Assembly: GCF_016653615.1 (NCBI RefSeq)
Contig: NZ_CP067393.1
Coordinates: 1,317,673-1,381,672 of the forward strand
Origin: Entomomonas asaccharolytica
Lineage (GTDB): Bacteria > Pseudomonadota > Gammaproteobacteria > Pseudomonadales > Pseudomonadaceae
DNA: 64,000 nt
Reading direction: 5' to 3'
Positions within the stretch are counted from its first letter, which is position 1; each line of letters begins with the position of its first letter. Positions 29,651-38,524 of the stretch are shown piece after piece. The notes below the pieces were generated by a model. That model saw only the letters and a list, made by a program, of their open reading frames with translations. It was not told where the DNA came from and did not search any database. Position numbers and translations under genes: made by a program.

Positions 29651-30331
29651 ATGAATCAATATGATTTTTCATGGGCTTTAACAAAAATTAAATCAGGAGA
29701 AAAACTTACGAGAGTTGAATTCCCTGAACTGAACTATGTCGTTTTAGAAAATGATGAAAATAACAACGAATATATTAAATTAGTTGATGGTAATGGTGGT
29801 TTTCAACCATGGCCTGATACCCATCAAGATCTATTAGCAAATGATTGGAAAATTTATGATGGCGGAATTATTGAGCCACCACCACCAGTAAGAGAAAATC
29901 ATGTTAAAGGTATCGTAACCATTGGTTATTATTTTGATAAACCAAGTTCTTCACAACATGACTATGGATATTATCAAAAATTTGCTTCTGGTGGATTTGA
30001 GCTTATCTCAACTGACTTATTTGATCCTAGCTCAGTAGAAGTAGCAACATGCTGTGGTTTTAAGAATGATACTCATGAAGGATTTTTATTTCAAATTGCT
30101 AATGAAGGTAGTGGCCAAAATATCAACTTTTTATCTCAAAATAGAAATGCTCCCTTAACTGTTTATATTGGTAATGACCAATTCAACTTAGGCGCTTACA
30201 CTGGCTTGTCTAATTATAAAAATTACTACTGGCGGGAAACTGAACAATCTATAGCTTTAAGACAGAAATATTTTAATCAAGATATGGTTGGGAAAAGCTT
30301 TGAAATCCTACTCCAATTTGATTTAGCATAA
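29651..30331 (+). CDS. Protein with N-terminal Tad2/DUF2829-like domain
   Basis: Residues 1-75 follow the pattern of the DUF2829 family: FSWALTKIKSGEKLTRVEF, then PWPDTHQDLLANDWKIYD. In phages this family includes Tad2 (Thoeris anti-defense 2), which sequesters the cyclic ADP-ribose signal made by Thoeris TIR proteins. Members are usually only the domain; here a Pro-rich linker (IIEPPPPVREN) joins it to about 145 further residues rich in Tyr, Phe and Gly that I do not recognise. The gene starts with a plausible ribosome-binding site (GAGGAAAACAAAATG) and lies just outside the ICE attachment site. The domain call is from pattern memory; anti-Thoeris activity is inference. Confidence 0.65.
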   Translation: MNQYDFSWALTKIKSGEKLTRVEFPELNYVVLENDENNNEYIKLVDGNGGFQPWPDTHQDLLANDWKIYDGGIIEPPPPVRENHVKGIVTIGYYFDKPSSSQHDYGYYQKFASGGFELISTDLFDPSSVEVATCCGFKNDTHEGFLFQIANEGSGQNINFLSQNRNAPLTVYIGNDQFNLGAYTGLSNYKNYYWRETEQSIALRQKYFNQDMVGKSFEILLQFDLA

Positions 30332-30364
30332 TTATTTTGCAAAGTTAACTTTAAAAATTAAAAC

Positions 30365-30392
30365 TGCGCCTAGTCACTCTGGGCGCTTCTTC
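30365..30392 (+). terminator. Terminator-like hairpin after the Tad2-like gene
   Basis: GCGCC (30366-30370) pairs with GGGCGC (30381-30386), with partial inner pairing (TAG/TCT region), followed by TTCTTCTCT. It is a moderate-strength terminator candidate. Confidence 0.5.
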
Positions 30393-30614
30393 TCTATATC
30401 TGTCCAGAATCTTACTTCACTTATAATAATAAAGGCAGTTGATAACTTATTATAATAGTTATCTCTAAGTTAGTTAAATTACAGAAACAAAAAAGCCTTA
30501 TGTGATATAGGGCTTAAAATGGTTAAAAACTGTTTAGAAATAGATATTAGTTTTTCGAAAAAATATATTAAAGGTTTTATAGATTATATAAGTTGCTGAA
30601 AATATTTAATTATT
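30393..30614. other. Intergenic region next to the attachment site
   Basis: AT-rich sequence with no visible coding frame between the Tad2-like gene's terminator and the tRNA-Lys fragment. It is the chromosomal flank of the ICE. Confidence 0.4.
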
Positions 30615-30672
30615 TGGTGGGCCGTATAGGGCTCGAACCTATGACCAATTGATTAAGAGTCAACTGCTCTAA
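30615..30672 (-). other. ICE attachment site: 3' fragment of tRNA-Lys(CTT)
   Basis: Read on the minus strand, this is the last ~58 nt of a tRNA gene: AGAGCA of the D-arm, the anticodon arm GTTGA-CTCTTAA-TCAAT (anticodon CTT, Lys), the T arm ATAGG-TTCGAGC-CCTAT, the acceptor strand ACGGCCC and ACCA. Upstream of AGAGCA the sequence no longer matches a tRNA, so the 5' half is absent. PAPI-1/PFGI-1-type ICEs integrate in the 3' end of tRNA-Lys genes and leave such a fragment beside soj/parA, which begins 62 bp to the right. The intact tRNA-Lys and the integrase gene are predicted beyond the right edge of the window. Confidence 0.88.
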
Positions 30673-30733
30673 GATTGTTATTGGTGGTACTTTTGCGCTC
30701 ACAGTTTTTTATTAAAACTGAGAGACATGAGCC

Positions 30734-31633
30734 ATGCAAAATTCAATATTATCTAGCACTAACCGTGCAAAAGTTATTTCCATTGTTTCAACCAAAGGTG
30801 GAGTAGGTAAGACTACTACTGCTGCAAATCTAGGTGCTGTCATCGCTGATGCAGGTAAAAAAGTACTGCTTATCGATTTAGATACACAGCCAACATTATC
30901 CAGTTACTTTGCATTAGAAGATGAAAAACAAAAAGGAACATATGAGCTTGTAGCACAAGGTGATACCAGTTTTGATAATGTATCTAAAACCAATATAAAT
31001 AACCTAGATATTCTTATATCCAATGACTTTAAAAGTGAACTAAATGATTTAGGCGGAAGTGGCTTAGAAGTTAGATTAATCACGTTATTAGAACCATTCA
31101 AAACTCACTATGACCTTATATTAATTGATACACAAGGAACACGATCACTTACTCTAAAAATGGCTATTCTAGCTGCTGATACTACTATCTCCCCAGTTCC
31201 TCCTGAAATGCTAGCTGCTAGAGAATTTGGTAGAGGCACTGTGCAGCTTTTTAAAGAGCTACAAGAAGCTTATCTACCTTTTGGTATTAAAGTACCTATA
31301 GTTAACTTATTTATTAATAGAGCAGATTTCACCTCAACAGACAGCCGTTTAATCTCGGATTCGGTTCGTGAAAGCTTCAGTAATTTTGATAACGTCAGAG
31401 TACTAAATACTGTTATTCCTTCTATTGCAGTCTATAGAAAAGCAGCTACTGAAGCTAAACCTGCCCATCGTTATGAAACTAAACGTCCACATGGTCGCAA
31501 AGCACCTTCAGCACTTGAAACCATGACAGAACTAGCTAAAGAAGTTTTTCCAGAGTGGGTAGAGGAATTAAGTGCTTTAAATCCAGAAACCATTAAATCC
31601 ATAGCAGGGACAGAGGTAATCCAAGAAGCCTAG
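30734..31633 (+). CDS. parA: ParA/Soj-family partition ATPase of the ICE
   Basis: The 299-aa protein has the deviant Walker A motif SIVSTKGGVGKTTTAAN (about 13-29), a Walker A' DLDTQPT, and a Walker B-like LILIDTQG (about 130). In PAPI-1 the homologue Soj lies at the same place, next to the attachment site, and is needed to maintain the excised circle. It acts with the ICE-encoded ParB family protein at 36741-38510. It is the first gene of the ICE leftmost operon; the next gene follows by 12 bp. Confidence 0.93.
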   Translation: MQNSILSSTNRAKVISIVSTKGGVGKTTTAANLGAVIADAGKKVLLIDLDTQPTLSSYFALEDEKQKGTYELVAQGDTSFDNVSKTNINNLDILISNDFKSELNDLGGSGLEVRLITLLEPFKTHYDLILIDTQGTRSLTLKMAILAADTTISPVPPEMLAAREFGRGTVQLFKELQEAYLPFGIKVPIVNLFINRADFTSTDSRLISDSVRESFSNFDNVRVLNTVIPSIAVYRKAATEAKPAHRYETKRPHGRKAPSALETMTELAKEVFPEWVEELSALNPETIKSIAGTEVIQEA

Positions 31634-31645
31634 GAGAATAACAAC

Positions 31646-32257
31646 ATGGCAGGTCTAAAAAGCTTGGCCTATTGTGATGTTATCTTTAAAGGCATCAAAA
31701 AGAATACTCACAATGGCTATGATATTGTTTTTATAAAAGATGGTGTAGAACAACGTCTACCTTATTATTGTTCATATACACGTACTAAAGAAGATAAAAA
31801 GTACGATAAATTTGTGGTGGGTAAGATTGGCTCAATACAACCAGTAGTATGTTGTACGGGTTATTGGTTTGAAATTTATACAGATCAAAGCCTGAGACGT
31901 GCTCCTGAACTGGATATGGATCAAATTGATATTGATCAGAATCCTGAAATCATTGATACCATTGGATGGCGTAATGAGCGAAATCCACAAGGCTTTCGTT
32001 CGCCTGAAGGTATTATTCCTTATTGTTTTACTCCAAAACAAACACCTTCTGAAAGAATCACCTTAGATATACCACAGGGATTTGAAACTATCTGTGAACA
32101 ATATCATTTGTCACCAGAAAAAATCCTCCAAGATTTTATCGAAGGCGTTTGTGTGCAAACAACAAGCCAATTATCACTTAATCCTAATAGGGAGGTTTTA
32201 GTTACTAAACACTACCTTCAAGCACGTTATGGTAAAGCAGAGGAACAATTGATATGA
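31646..32257 (+). CDS. Conserved-position ICE hypothetical protein
   Basis: The 203-aa protein starts 14 bases after an AGGAG and overlaps the start of dnaB by 4 bp (ATGAGTT). The N-terminal part is predicted beta-rich (LAYCDVIFKGIKKNTHNGYDIV, in pieces) and the C-terminus is helical (SPEKILQDFIEGVC). No motif is recognised. Its position between parA and dnaB suggests a role in replication or partition of the ICE, but this is only context. Confidence 0.7.
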   Translation: MAGLKSLAYCDVIFKGIKKNTHNGYDIVFIKDGVEQRLPYYCSYTRTKEDKKYDKFVVGKIGSIQPVVCCTGYWFEIYTDQSLRRAPELDMDQIDIDQNPEIIDTIGWRNERNPQGFRSPEGIIPYCFTPKQTPSERITLDIPQGFETICEQYHLSPEKILQDFIEGVCVQTTSQLSLNPNREVLVTKHYLQARYGKAEEQLI

Positions 32258-33618
32258 GTTCAAAAATTGTTCCACCTTCATCTATGGAAGCTGAACAAGC
32301 TGTATTAGGTGGTTTGATGTTAGAAAACAGTACCTATGATGATGTAATGGAAATCATTTCAGAGCATGACTTTTATAATTTTGATAACAAAATTATTTTT
32401 AATGCAATCCATCTTTTACATATAGAAAATAAGCCATTTGACCCCGTTACATTAAGCGACAAACTTATATCAACCCAACAACTACCTCATATTGCAAATG
32501 TTTTAGCCTATGTGGTGGAGTTGTCACGTAGCATTCCTTCAGTAGCCAATATTGTTGCCTATGCCAAAATAGTAAAAGAGCGTTCTACTCTTAGACAATT
32601 GGCGAACTTAGGTCATGAAATAAGCCAAGCAGCACATCAAAAAAGTACCAACAGTACTGAAGTGATGGCAGTTGCTGACCAAAAACTATTTGAAATCACT
32701 CAAAAACAAACAGGTCAGAAAGATTTTATTAATCTAAGAGACTGTTTAAACGATGTCTTAAACGATATAGACCAACACTTTAATGATGGTAATCCAATCA
32801 CAGGCGTACCATCAGGATTAACAGACCTTGATGACTATACATCAGGCTTCCAAAACGGTGATTTAATTATCCTTGCTGCTAGACCTTCAATGGGTAAAAC
32901 AAGTTTAGCTCTAAAGTTTGGTTTGAGTGCATTAGAGTCCAAAACTGATAAACCAATACTTGTTTATTCTTTAGAAATGCCAGCAGAGCAACTACTTAAA
33001 CGCTTAATTGCGCAAATTGGTGGTTTAAACCTAAAGTCAGTAATGTCGGGACAACTAAATGCTGATAATAATGGCGTTAATGAATTTAATCTACTGACAT
33101 TGGCTTTCAATCAACTGACACAATATGAAAATAGACTCATCATTGATGACACAGCCTCATTAACCACTTCTGCCATACGTGCACGAACCAGACGTTGTAC
33201 ACGTAAATTTGGCAACCCCTCACTAATTCTCATTGACTACCTGCAACTGATTGCTGAATCAGGTAAATACGAAAATCGCAACAATGCAGTAGGAGCGATT
33301 ACCCGTGAACTAAAAGCGTTAGCTAAAGAGTTTGAATGTCCTGTGATTGCCTTATCGCAACTTAACCGAGATGTTGAAAAAAGAACCAATAAACGTCCAG
33401 TGAATGCAGACCTTAGAGACTCAGGTTCGATTGAGCAAGATGCAGACCTAATCATGTTTATCTATCGGGATGAAGTTTATCACCCTGATAGTTTAGAAAC
33501 AGGTACTGCGGAAATAATTATCGGTAAACAACGTAATGGTCCAATTGGTACTGTGCGGACAACCTTCTTAGCTGCTCAAACTGATTTTAAAGACATCTGT
33601 CGCACTACTTATTACTAA
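32254..33618 (+). CDS. dnaB: DnaB-family replicative helicase
   Basis: The 454-aa protein shows the DnaB order: N-terminal primase-interaction domain (PPSSMEAEQAVLGGLML, about 5-22), linker, then the RecA-like motor with Walker A AARPSMGKTSLA (about 209), SLEMPAEQLLKRL, Walker B LILIDYLQLI (about 324), SQLNRDVEKRTNKRPVNADL and RDSGSIEQDAD (motif 4), and IGKQRNGPIGTV. It unwinds DNA ahead of the replisome. ICEs of this class carry their own copy, probably to replicate after excision independently of host DnaB loading. Confidence 0.95.
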   Translation: MSSKIVPPSSMEAEQAVLGGLMLENSTYDDVMEIISEHDFYNFDNKIIFNAIHLLHIENKPFDPVTLSDKLISTQQLPHIANVLAYVVELSRSIPSVANIVAYAKIVKERSTLRQLANLGHEISQAAHQKSTNSTEVMAVADQKLFEITQKQTGQKDFINLRDCLNDVLNDIDQHFNDGNPITGVPSGLTDLDDYTSGFQNGDLIILAARPSMGKTSLALKFGLSALESKTDKPILVYSLEMPAEQLLKRLIAQIGGLNLKSVMSGQLNADNNGVNEFNLLTLAFNQLTQYENRLIIDDTASLTTSAIRARTRRCTRKFGNPSLILIDYLQLIAESGKYENRNNAVGAITRELKALAKEFECPVIALSQLNRDVEKRTNKRPVNADLRDSGSIEQDADLIMFIYRDEVYHPDSLETGTAEIIIGKQRNGPIGTVRTTFLAAQTDFKDICRTTYY

Positions 33619-33636
33619 GGAATAGGGGAGTAAGTT

Positions 33637-33915
33637 ATGCCAAATAAAAATACCCAAGAACAAGCTGTTCTAACTTTTACCAAAGAAAGTAATGATATTT
33701 ACAAAATGATCGCTAATTTTACCCCAGTAAATAGCTTAAACAATGAAGTTTCAGTGTTTCATAAACATGTTTTAGCAATAGCAGCAGAAGTGATGGGAAC
33801 CACCTTATTACTAGCTAATTCAGGTGAAATCTTTGTACTTAGCAATACACCTATTTGGGTAAGACCTATTGCAGTGGCATTAAGCTTAAACAGTCAAGTT
33901 TTAGAAGGAGTATAA
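33637..33915 (+). CDS. Small ICE hypothetical protein
   Basis: The 92-aa protein (MPNKNTQEQAVLTFTKES...) ends 2 bp before the ATG of the next gene and begins 18 bp after dnaB with AGGGGAG as ribosome-binding site. No family is recognised. Part of the parA-dnaB-parB operon by spacing and strand. Confidence 0.6.
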   Translation: MPNKNTQEQAVLTFTKESNDIYKMIANFTPVNSLNNEVSVFHKHVLAIAAEVMGTTLLLANSGEIFVLSNTPIWVRPIAVALSLNSQVLEGV

Positions 33916-33917
33916 CA

Positions 33918-34688
33918 ATGCAATATAAACCAATGGCAATATTTCCAGAACTAATCAATGGCTTATTTACTGGCAATACAAAACAAATTAGAACTCTATG
34001 CGAACCTGCAAATATAGCCAACTTAAGCTATATAGAGGAAATTGATAGCAACAAGTTTGATGATGAAGAAGGTTATTTAACTTTTGAGAGTCCTTACCAA
34101 GTTGGCGATAAAGTTTGGTTACAGGAAGAGTTTAAAGTAGGTGCTTGGCGGCATGATGGACGTATAGCAATAGATTACTTAGCTTCACCTGAAATACGTC
34201 TGACACCTTGGTTATCACCTCTAAACAATGCAGACAGAGATATTATCTATCTATGGCAAAACGAAACTCTGATAGATGTCATGGACAGTGACTTAACGTC
34301 TGATGAACATGGTGATTTTTATTGGCAACCAGGTAAAGCTCCTACCCGTATAAGACCTGCGATTACTATGCCCATGTTTGTCAGTCGAATATGGTTTGAA
34401 ATTACTGATGTGCGTGTTGAAAAACTACATGAGATGACTGTTACAGATGCTCTTAATTCAGGCATTACCCCACAATTCTATAATCAATCAGTACGCGGTT
34501 ATAAAAATTTTCAGTTGCAAGACCGTGCTAATGATGAAGCTACCTGCTTCAGATCACCTATAAAAAGCTACGCTAGTTTATGGAATAAACGTATTGCTTC
34601 AAATACGCCTAGTTTAGCGTGGGAAAGTGATAACAATCTATGGATATGGGTTTATGAAATCCAACGCATTAACAGTCCGTTTAATTGA
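33918..34688 (+). CDS. Phage-type ASCH-like protein
   Basis: The 256-aa protein follows the pattern of a family common in phages and mobile elements: N-terminal MAIFPELINGLFTGNTKQIR (about 5-24; the family often reads F.PEMVRALLAGRKTQTRR), YQVGDKVWLQEEFKV (about 62), a long insert, RPAITMPMFVSRIWFEITDVRVEKLHEMTVTDALNSG (in pieces, about 148-185), LWNKRI and a final WIWVYEIQRI. This is the ASCH-like beta-barrel proposed to bind RNA or DNA. I start at ATG 33918 (GGAG 12 bases upstream). Its role in the ICE is unknown. Confidence 0.6.
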   Translation: MQYKPMAIFPELINGLFTGNTKQIRTLCEPANIANLSYIEEIDSNKFDDEEGYLTFESPYQVGDKVWLQEEFKVGAWRHDGRIAIDYLASPEIRLTPWLSPLNNADRDIIYLWQNETLIDVMDSDLTSDEHGDFYWQPGKAPTRIRPAITMPMFVSRIWFEITDVRVEKLHEMTVTDALNSGITPQFYNQSVRGYKNFQLQDRANDEATCFRSPIKSYASLWNKRIASNTPSLAWESDNNLWIWVYEIQRINSPFN

Positions 34689-34711
34689 TGTAAATACAGG
34701 GAACACGAGCC

Positions 34712-35131
34712 ATGAACATGAATATAGGCCAATTAACAGCACAACAGCTTTTAGAGCTTTGTTTAAAAGCTCATGTATTAGGTAGTGAACCTAATGAAGC
34801 TGTGATGATTACAGAACAAGAATTACCGCTATGGAAAATCTTTGGTGATATTGTTGTGATCACAGACATAACTAAAGATATGGCCATTAAAGGTAATCAA
34901 GTTAGCCATTATAACTACCAAATAACTGTTAATAGCAAATATCAAGGGGATGCAGGGGTTATGCTGATTAGCTGCTTGTACAATGAATTTTTACCTCTGT
35001 ATTACCTTGATCATCACTATAACTATGTCAAAAACTTTAACAAGATTGAAGAAGATGTAATAGAAGTCCCTCTGCTTGAACAACCTTTTAATGCGAATGA
35101 GCACTCCAATAAGGAGGCGACTTATGAATGA
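34712..35131 (+). CDS. ICE hypothetical protein
   Basis: The 139-aa acidic protein (MNMNIGQLTAQQLLELCLKA...) overlaps the next gene's start by 8 bp. A mixed alpha/beta composition with aromatic-rich YYLDHHYNYVKNF near residue 95. No family recognised; operon context only. Confidence 0.6.
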   Translation: MNMNIGQLTAQQLLELCLKAHVLGSEPNEAVMITEQELPLWKIFGDIVVITDITKDMAIKGNQVSHYNYQITVNSKYQGDAGVMLISCLYNEFLPLYYLDHHYNYVKNFNKIEEDVIEVPLLEQPFNANEHSNKEATYE

Positions 35132-35864
35132 GCATAATCGTAAAGATTGGGCAATAGACAAAATAAAAAAATGTTTAGCCTTATATGCCAAATCGACAGG
35201 CAATGAAGCTGAGACTGCATTGCGTCAAGCTAAAAGCTTAATGGAAAAATATGGTCTTAATGAGACAGATATAAAATTAGATGACATTAAAGAATGTGAT
35301 GAAGCCATAGGTACTGGTAGTGGAAATATCCCTCAATGGATAACCTCTTTAGCAACAGTAGTAGCGTATTGTTTTAATTGTCAGGTAATTTTTTCCTATA
35401 AGACAGTGATAAAAAACTATCGTTTTAGTACTGTTAAACTAGTGAGTTTTATCGGTATTGATTCCTCGCCTGAACTAGCACAGTACCTCTTTGTGGTACT
35501 TAAAAGACAATTGAATAAAGATCGTAAAAAATACCTCAATACAGTGAGCCCTTTATGTCATTTAGCGACTAAACGTAAAAAAGCTGATTTGTTTGCAGAT
35601 CACTGGATTGAAGCAGTAACAGAAATAATTGATAGATTTACTGAATTTAACAAAGAGTTCTATCAATTGATTACTCAATACAAAGATATTAAATACAGTG
35701 ATCGTACTAAAATTGAAGAGAAACCAAAAACTCAGGATAAACGTTTTGACTCAGCACGATTAGCAGGTCACCTATCAGGAAAACAAGTCAAAATACATCA
35801 TGGTATTAAGTCAGATAAACCTACTCAACAAACATTAAGTTGGGAGGAACGTCATGTTGGTTGA
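35124..35864 (+). CDS. DUF2786-domain protein
   Basis: The 246-aa protein begins with the DUF2786 signature: DKIKKCLALYAKSTGNEAETALRQAKSLMEKYGL (about 12-45, in pieces), corresponding to the family's K...LLALA.s.N..EA..A...A..LM..y.l. The remainder resembles the companion domain often fused to it. The family occurs widely on phages and ICEs, function unknown. I use ATG 35124 because AAGGAGG lies seven bases upstream; the longer frame would begin inside the previous gene. It overlaps the methylase start by 11 bp. Confidence 0.8.
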   Translation: MNEHNRKDWAIDKIKKCLALYAKSTGNEAETALRQAKSLMEKYGLNETDIKLDDIKECDEAIGTGSGNIPQWITSLATVVAYCFNCQVIFSYKTVIKNYRFSTVKLVSFIGIDSSPELAQYLFVVLKRQLNKDRKKYLNTVSPLCHLATKRKKADLFADHWIEAVTEIIDRFTEFNKEFYQLITQYKDIKYSDRTKIEEKPKTQDKRFDSARLAGHLSGKQVKIHHGIKSDKPTQQTLSWEERHVG

Positions 35865-36744
35865 ACAAAGTAAATTGAATTGGTTTAATCAGTACCAAAG
35901 CATTAACTCCTGTGCAGTACGTTATCATGGAGGCAAGTATAGGTTAGCACCTCATATTGTAAGCTATTTTCCAACTCACAATACCTATGTTGAGCCTTAT
36001 GGAGGAGCAGCTAGTGTATTACTTTATAAACAACCTAGTTATGCTGAAGTTTACAACGACCTAGACGATGAAATAGTCAACTTTTTCAGAGTACTTCAGG
36101 ATGAACAACTGCTGCAAATATTGGTTAAAAAAATAACAGTTACACCTACTGCACGGAAAGAGTTTGAACTAGCATGGCAACCTACAGATGATCCAGTTGA
36201 ACGGGCAAGAAGAACGATTATTCGTGCTCAGTTTGGTTTTGGAAGTGCAGGTGCTACACAAGGTCATACAGGTTTTAAAATCGACACTAAACGTGAATAC
36301 AGCCTTAGTTTTCATTTATGGCGAGACTATCCTGAAAATTTAGTGGCCATTAGAAATCGTTTTATGGGCATTCTTATTGAAAATAAACCTGCTTTAGAAG
36401 TGATTAAAAATCATGATCGTAAAGATACCTTATTTTATATAGATCCACCTTATCCTAAATCTACACGCTCCAGAGAAAGACGTAATGCGTATCGCTATGA
36501 AATGACTGATAGCGAACATCAACAACTACTTGAGCTACTTAACGAGATACAAGGCATGGCTATTATCTCGAGCTACCCTAACAAGCTTTATAAAAAGCAC
36601 TTAAAACATTGGCACTATATTGAAAAATCAGCAGCCATTTCAGGTAATAAAGGCACTGCGACAAGAACTGAAAGTCTATGGTTAAACCCTGCCTGTTATA
36701 ACTCTTTAAACCAACTCGCTTTACCCTTAAGGATGGTCTTATGA
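35854..36744 (+). CDS. Dam-type (D12 class) N6-adenine DNA methyltransferase
   Basis: The 296-aa protein has the AdoMet-binding motif I variant VEPYGGAASVLL (about 47-58; usual form FxEPFxGGG), preceded by YHGGKYRLAPHI (about 24-35), YNDLDDEIVNFFRVL (about 68-82), and catalytic motif IV FYIDPPYP (about 195-202). It methylates adenine in double-stranded DNA; the site is probably Dam-like but not provable here. No restriction gene is adjacent, so it is an orphan enzyme that may protect ICE DNA from host restriction or affect ICE regulation. Its start overlaps the upstream gene and its stop overlaps parB (ATGAGC). Confidence 0.9.
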   Translation: MLVEQSKLNWFNQYQSINSCAVRYHGGKYRLAPHIVSYFPTHNTYVEPYGGAASVLLYKQPSYAEVYNDLDDEIVNFFRVLQDEQLLQILVKKITVTPTARKEFELAWQPTDDPVERARRTIIRAQFGFGSAGATQGHTGFKIDTKREYSLSFHLWRDYPENLVAIRNRFMGILIENKPALEVIKNHDRKDTLFYIDPPYPKSTRSRERRNAYRYEMTDSEHQQLLELLNEIQGMAIISSYPNKLYKKHLKHWHYIEKSAAISGNKGTATRTESLWLNPACYNSLNQLALPLRMVL

Positions 36745-38510
36745 GCAGTACAAACCCAAAAAACCAAAAAAACTTACAACAACAAAAAGTAACGCAAAGT
36801 TTAATGTCAAAAACCTTTAAACGTGGAGAAGAGCAACCAGGTAATAAAACGCCTGTGAATGATATTTCAATCATTGTCACTTTAGACCAACTAAGAGCCT
36901 ATGATCATAACCCACGTAAAAGTGTTAATCCAAAGTTTGCTGAGATTAAAGAGTCTATTCGTACACGTGGTTTAGATCAGCCACCTACCATAACCAAACG
37001 TCCTGATGAAGAACACTATATTATCCGTAATGGAGGTAATACACGACTTAAAGCCCTTAAAGAACTATGGACTGAAACAGGCGATCAACGTTTTTATCGT
37101 ATTCAATGTTTATTTAAACCTTGGGATGGTGAAATAGCAGCACTGGTTGGGCATCTAGTTGAAAATGAGTTACATGGTGAATTGTTATTTATCGATAAAG
37201 CAGTGGCTATTAGCAACATGCGCGAGTTTTATAATAGCCAAGCTAACAAAAATCTCTCACTACGTGAACTGGCAGAATGTTTTAGAAAAGATGGCTATCC
37301 AGTATCACATACCTTAGTAAAAAGAATGCTAGATTGTGTTGAGTATATCTACCCTTATATTCCTGAATTGCTATTTGAAGGGTTAGGTAGACCCCGTGTA
37401 GAAGAATTAATTAGCCTTAAAAACCAACTCTATAAAATATGGAATAAATATATAGAAGATAGCAATCCAATAGATCCTGATGATAATGAAATGTTTCTTG
37501 GCTACTGGGGAGTATCTTTAAGCAAATTTAATGACCTTAATGTTGACGACTATAATTTTAATCGAATTAAAGATGAATTATTAGGTGATTTAGAGTTCTA
37601 TACAGGGCAAGAATACAGAATGCTTGAACTCGACTTACTTAGTTTAACTAAAACCAAAGACCCTATTGAAGCAGAGACACAAGCTCCAACAGTGTTAGCA
37701 GATCCTGTTAAAAATGCAACAGTACCTACAGCTACAACAGAAACAACTGGCTCAGTAAATACCCCATTAACCACACCTACACTAACCACAGTAGCTAAAG
37801 ATGCTGCAACACAGCGTCAACAACCATCAACGAGTGATGATGGTGGATCTGCTGCTGAAGCAGTCATCCTTCATAATATAGCCATTGACCAACCTTCAGA
37901 AGAACAACAACTCTCTACTGAAGAACAACAATACCTTATTGAAAAAACCACTGTAAAACCTGTAACAACCTCTTCAAAGGTACAGCAACTCAATGCCTCA
38001 TTAGAAAAAAGTCTAGGAGGAGAACTGCCCGTATTTAAAGAAGAAGTGGTTAAATCAATTCCTGTTGAAGCTGGTGGTGGTTTGGCGGAAGTATCCAATA
38101 TTTGGTATATCTCTAAACAAATTGAAAACAGTCCTGAACTAATCCGAGAAGAAATATTCAACCTAGCTTGTGATATTGCCAAAGAAGGTAACTACCAATC
38201 ATGGCTTATTAAAACCAATGAAGGTCTAGGATTTGGTATGCAGCCTATGGCTACGTCCAATACTGACCAGTCTGAAGCAATAGGCTTATTGCTGACCTCA
38301 CTATTAAGAATGTTAGATGGTGTACAAACAACACAAGCACTTCCGAATGCTTTGTTCTGCCAACTCTTGATAGGTGGTTATGACATCCAGATTGGAAATA
38401 AACCACCTGAAGCAACAGGCCTCGAAAGATTATCAGATGTATTACTTATTAAATTATTTAGATTAATAAGGCTAGCTAGACACCTAGTCGATCTAATTAA
38501 AGAAAATTAA
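36741..38510 (+). CDS. parB: ParB-family protein of PFGI-1-class ICEs
   Basis: The 589-aa protein has an N-terminal ParB nuclease/CTPase-like domain (about 45-160): LRAYDHNPRKSVNPKF, IRTRGLDQPPTI, then IIRNGGNTRLKAL, and a HTH region (SLRELAECFRKDGYPVSHTLVKRML, in pieces, about 170-195). A low-complexity Thr/Pro/Gln linker spans about 310-420, and a conserved C-terminal domain follows. Length and layout match the PFGI-1-class ICE ParB family, much longer than chromosomal ParB. It presumably binds centromere-like sites on the ICE with ParA; the TGTTAACA sites described below are candidates but unproven. Confidence 0.9.
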   Translation: MSSTNPKNQKNLQQQKVTQSLMSKTFKRGEEQPGNKTPVNDISIIVTLDQLRAYDHNPRKSVNPKFAEIKESIRTRGLDQPPTITKRPDEEHYIIRNGGNTRLKALKELWTETGDQRFYRIQCLFKPWDGEIAALVGHLVENELHGELLFIDKAVAISNMREFYNSQANKNLSLRELAECFRKDGYPVSHTLVKRMLDCVEYIYPYIPELLFEGLGRPRVEELISLKNQLYKIWNKYIEDSNPIDPDDNEMFLGYWGVSLSKFNDLNVDDYNFNRIKDELLGDLEFYTGQEYRMLELDLLSLTKTKDPIEAETQAPTVLADPVKNATVPTATTETTGSVNTPLTTPTLTTVAKDAATQRQQPSTSDDGGSAAEAVILHNIAIDQPSEEQQLSTEEQQYLIEKTTVKPVTTSSKVQQLNASLEKSLGGELPVFKEEVVKSIPVEAGGGLAEVSNIWYISKQIENSPELIREEIFNLACDIAKEGNYQSWLIKTNEGLGFGMQPMATSNTDQSEAIGLLLTSLLRMLDGVQTTQALPNALFCQLLIGGYDIQIGNKPPEATGLERLSDVLLIKLFRLIRLARHLVDLIKEN

Positions 38511-38524
38511 TGGAGGGCCGTAGC

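Noticed and set aside
30615-30690. A complete tRNA-Lys gene
   Set aside because: The 5' half (acceptor strand and most of the D arm) is missing; only the 3' part is present, as expected for an attachment site.
35854-36744. A restriction-modification system
   Set aside because: Only the methyltransferase is present; no endonuclease gene is adjacent.
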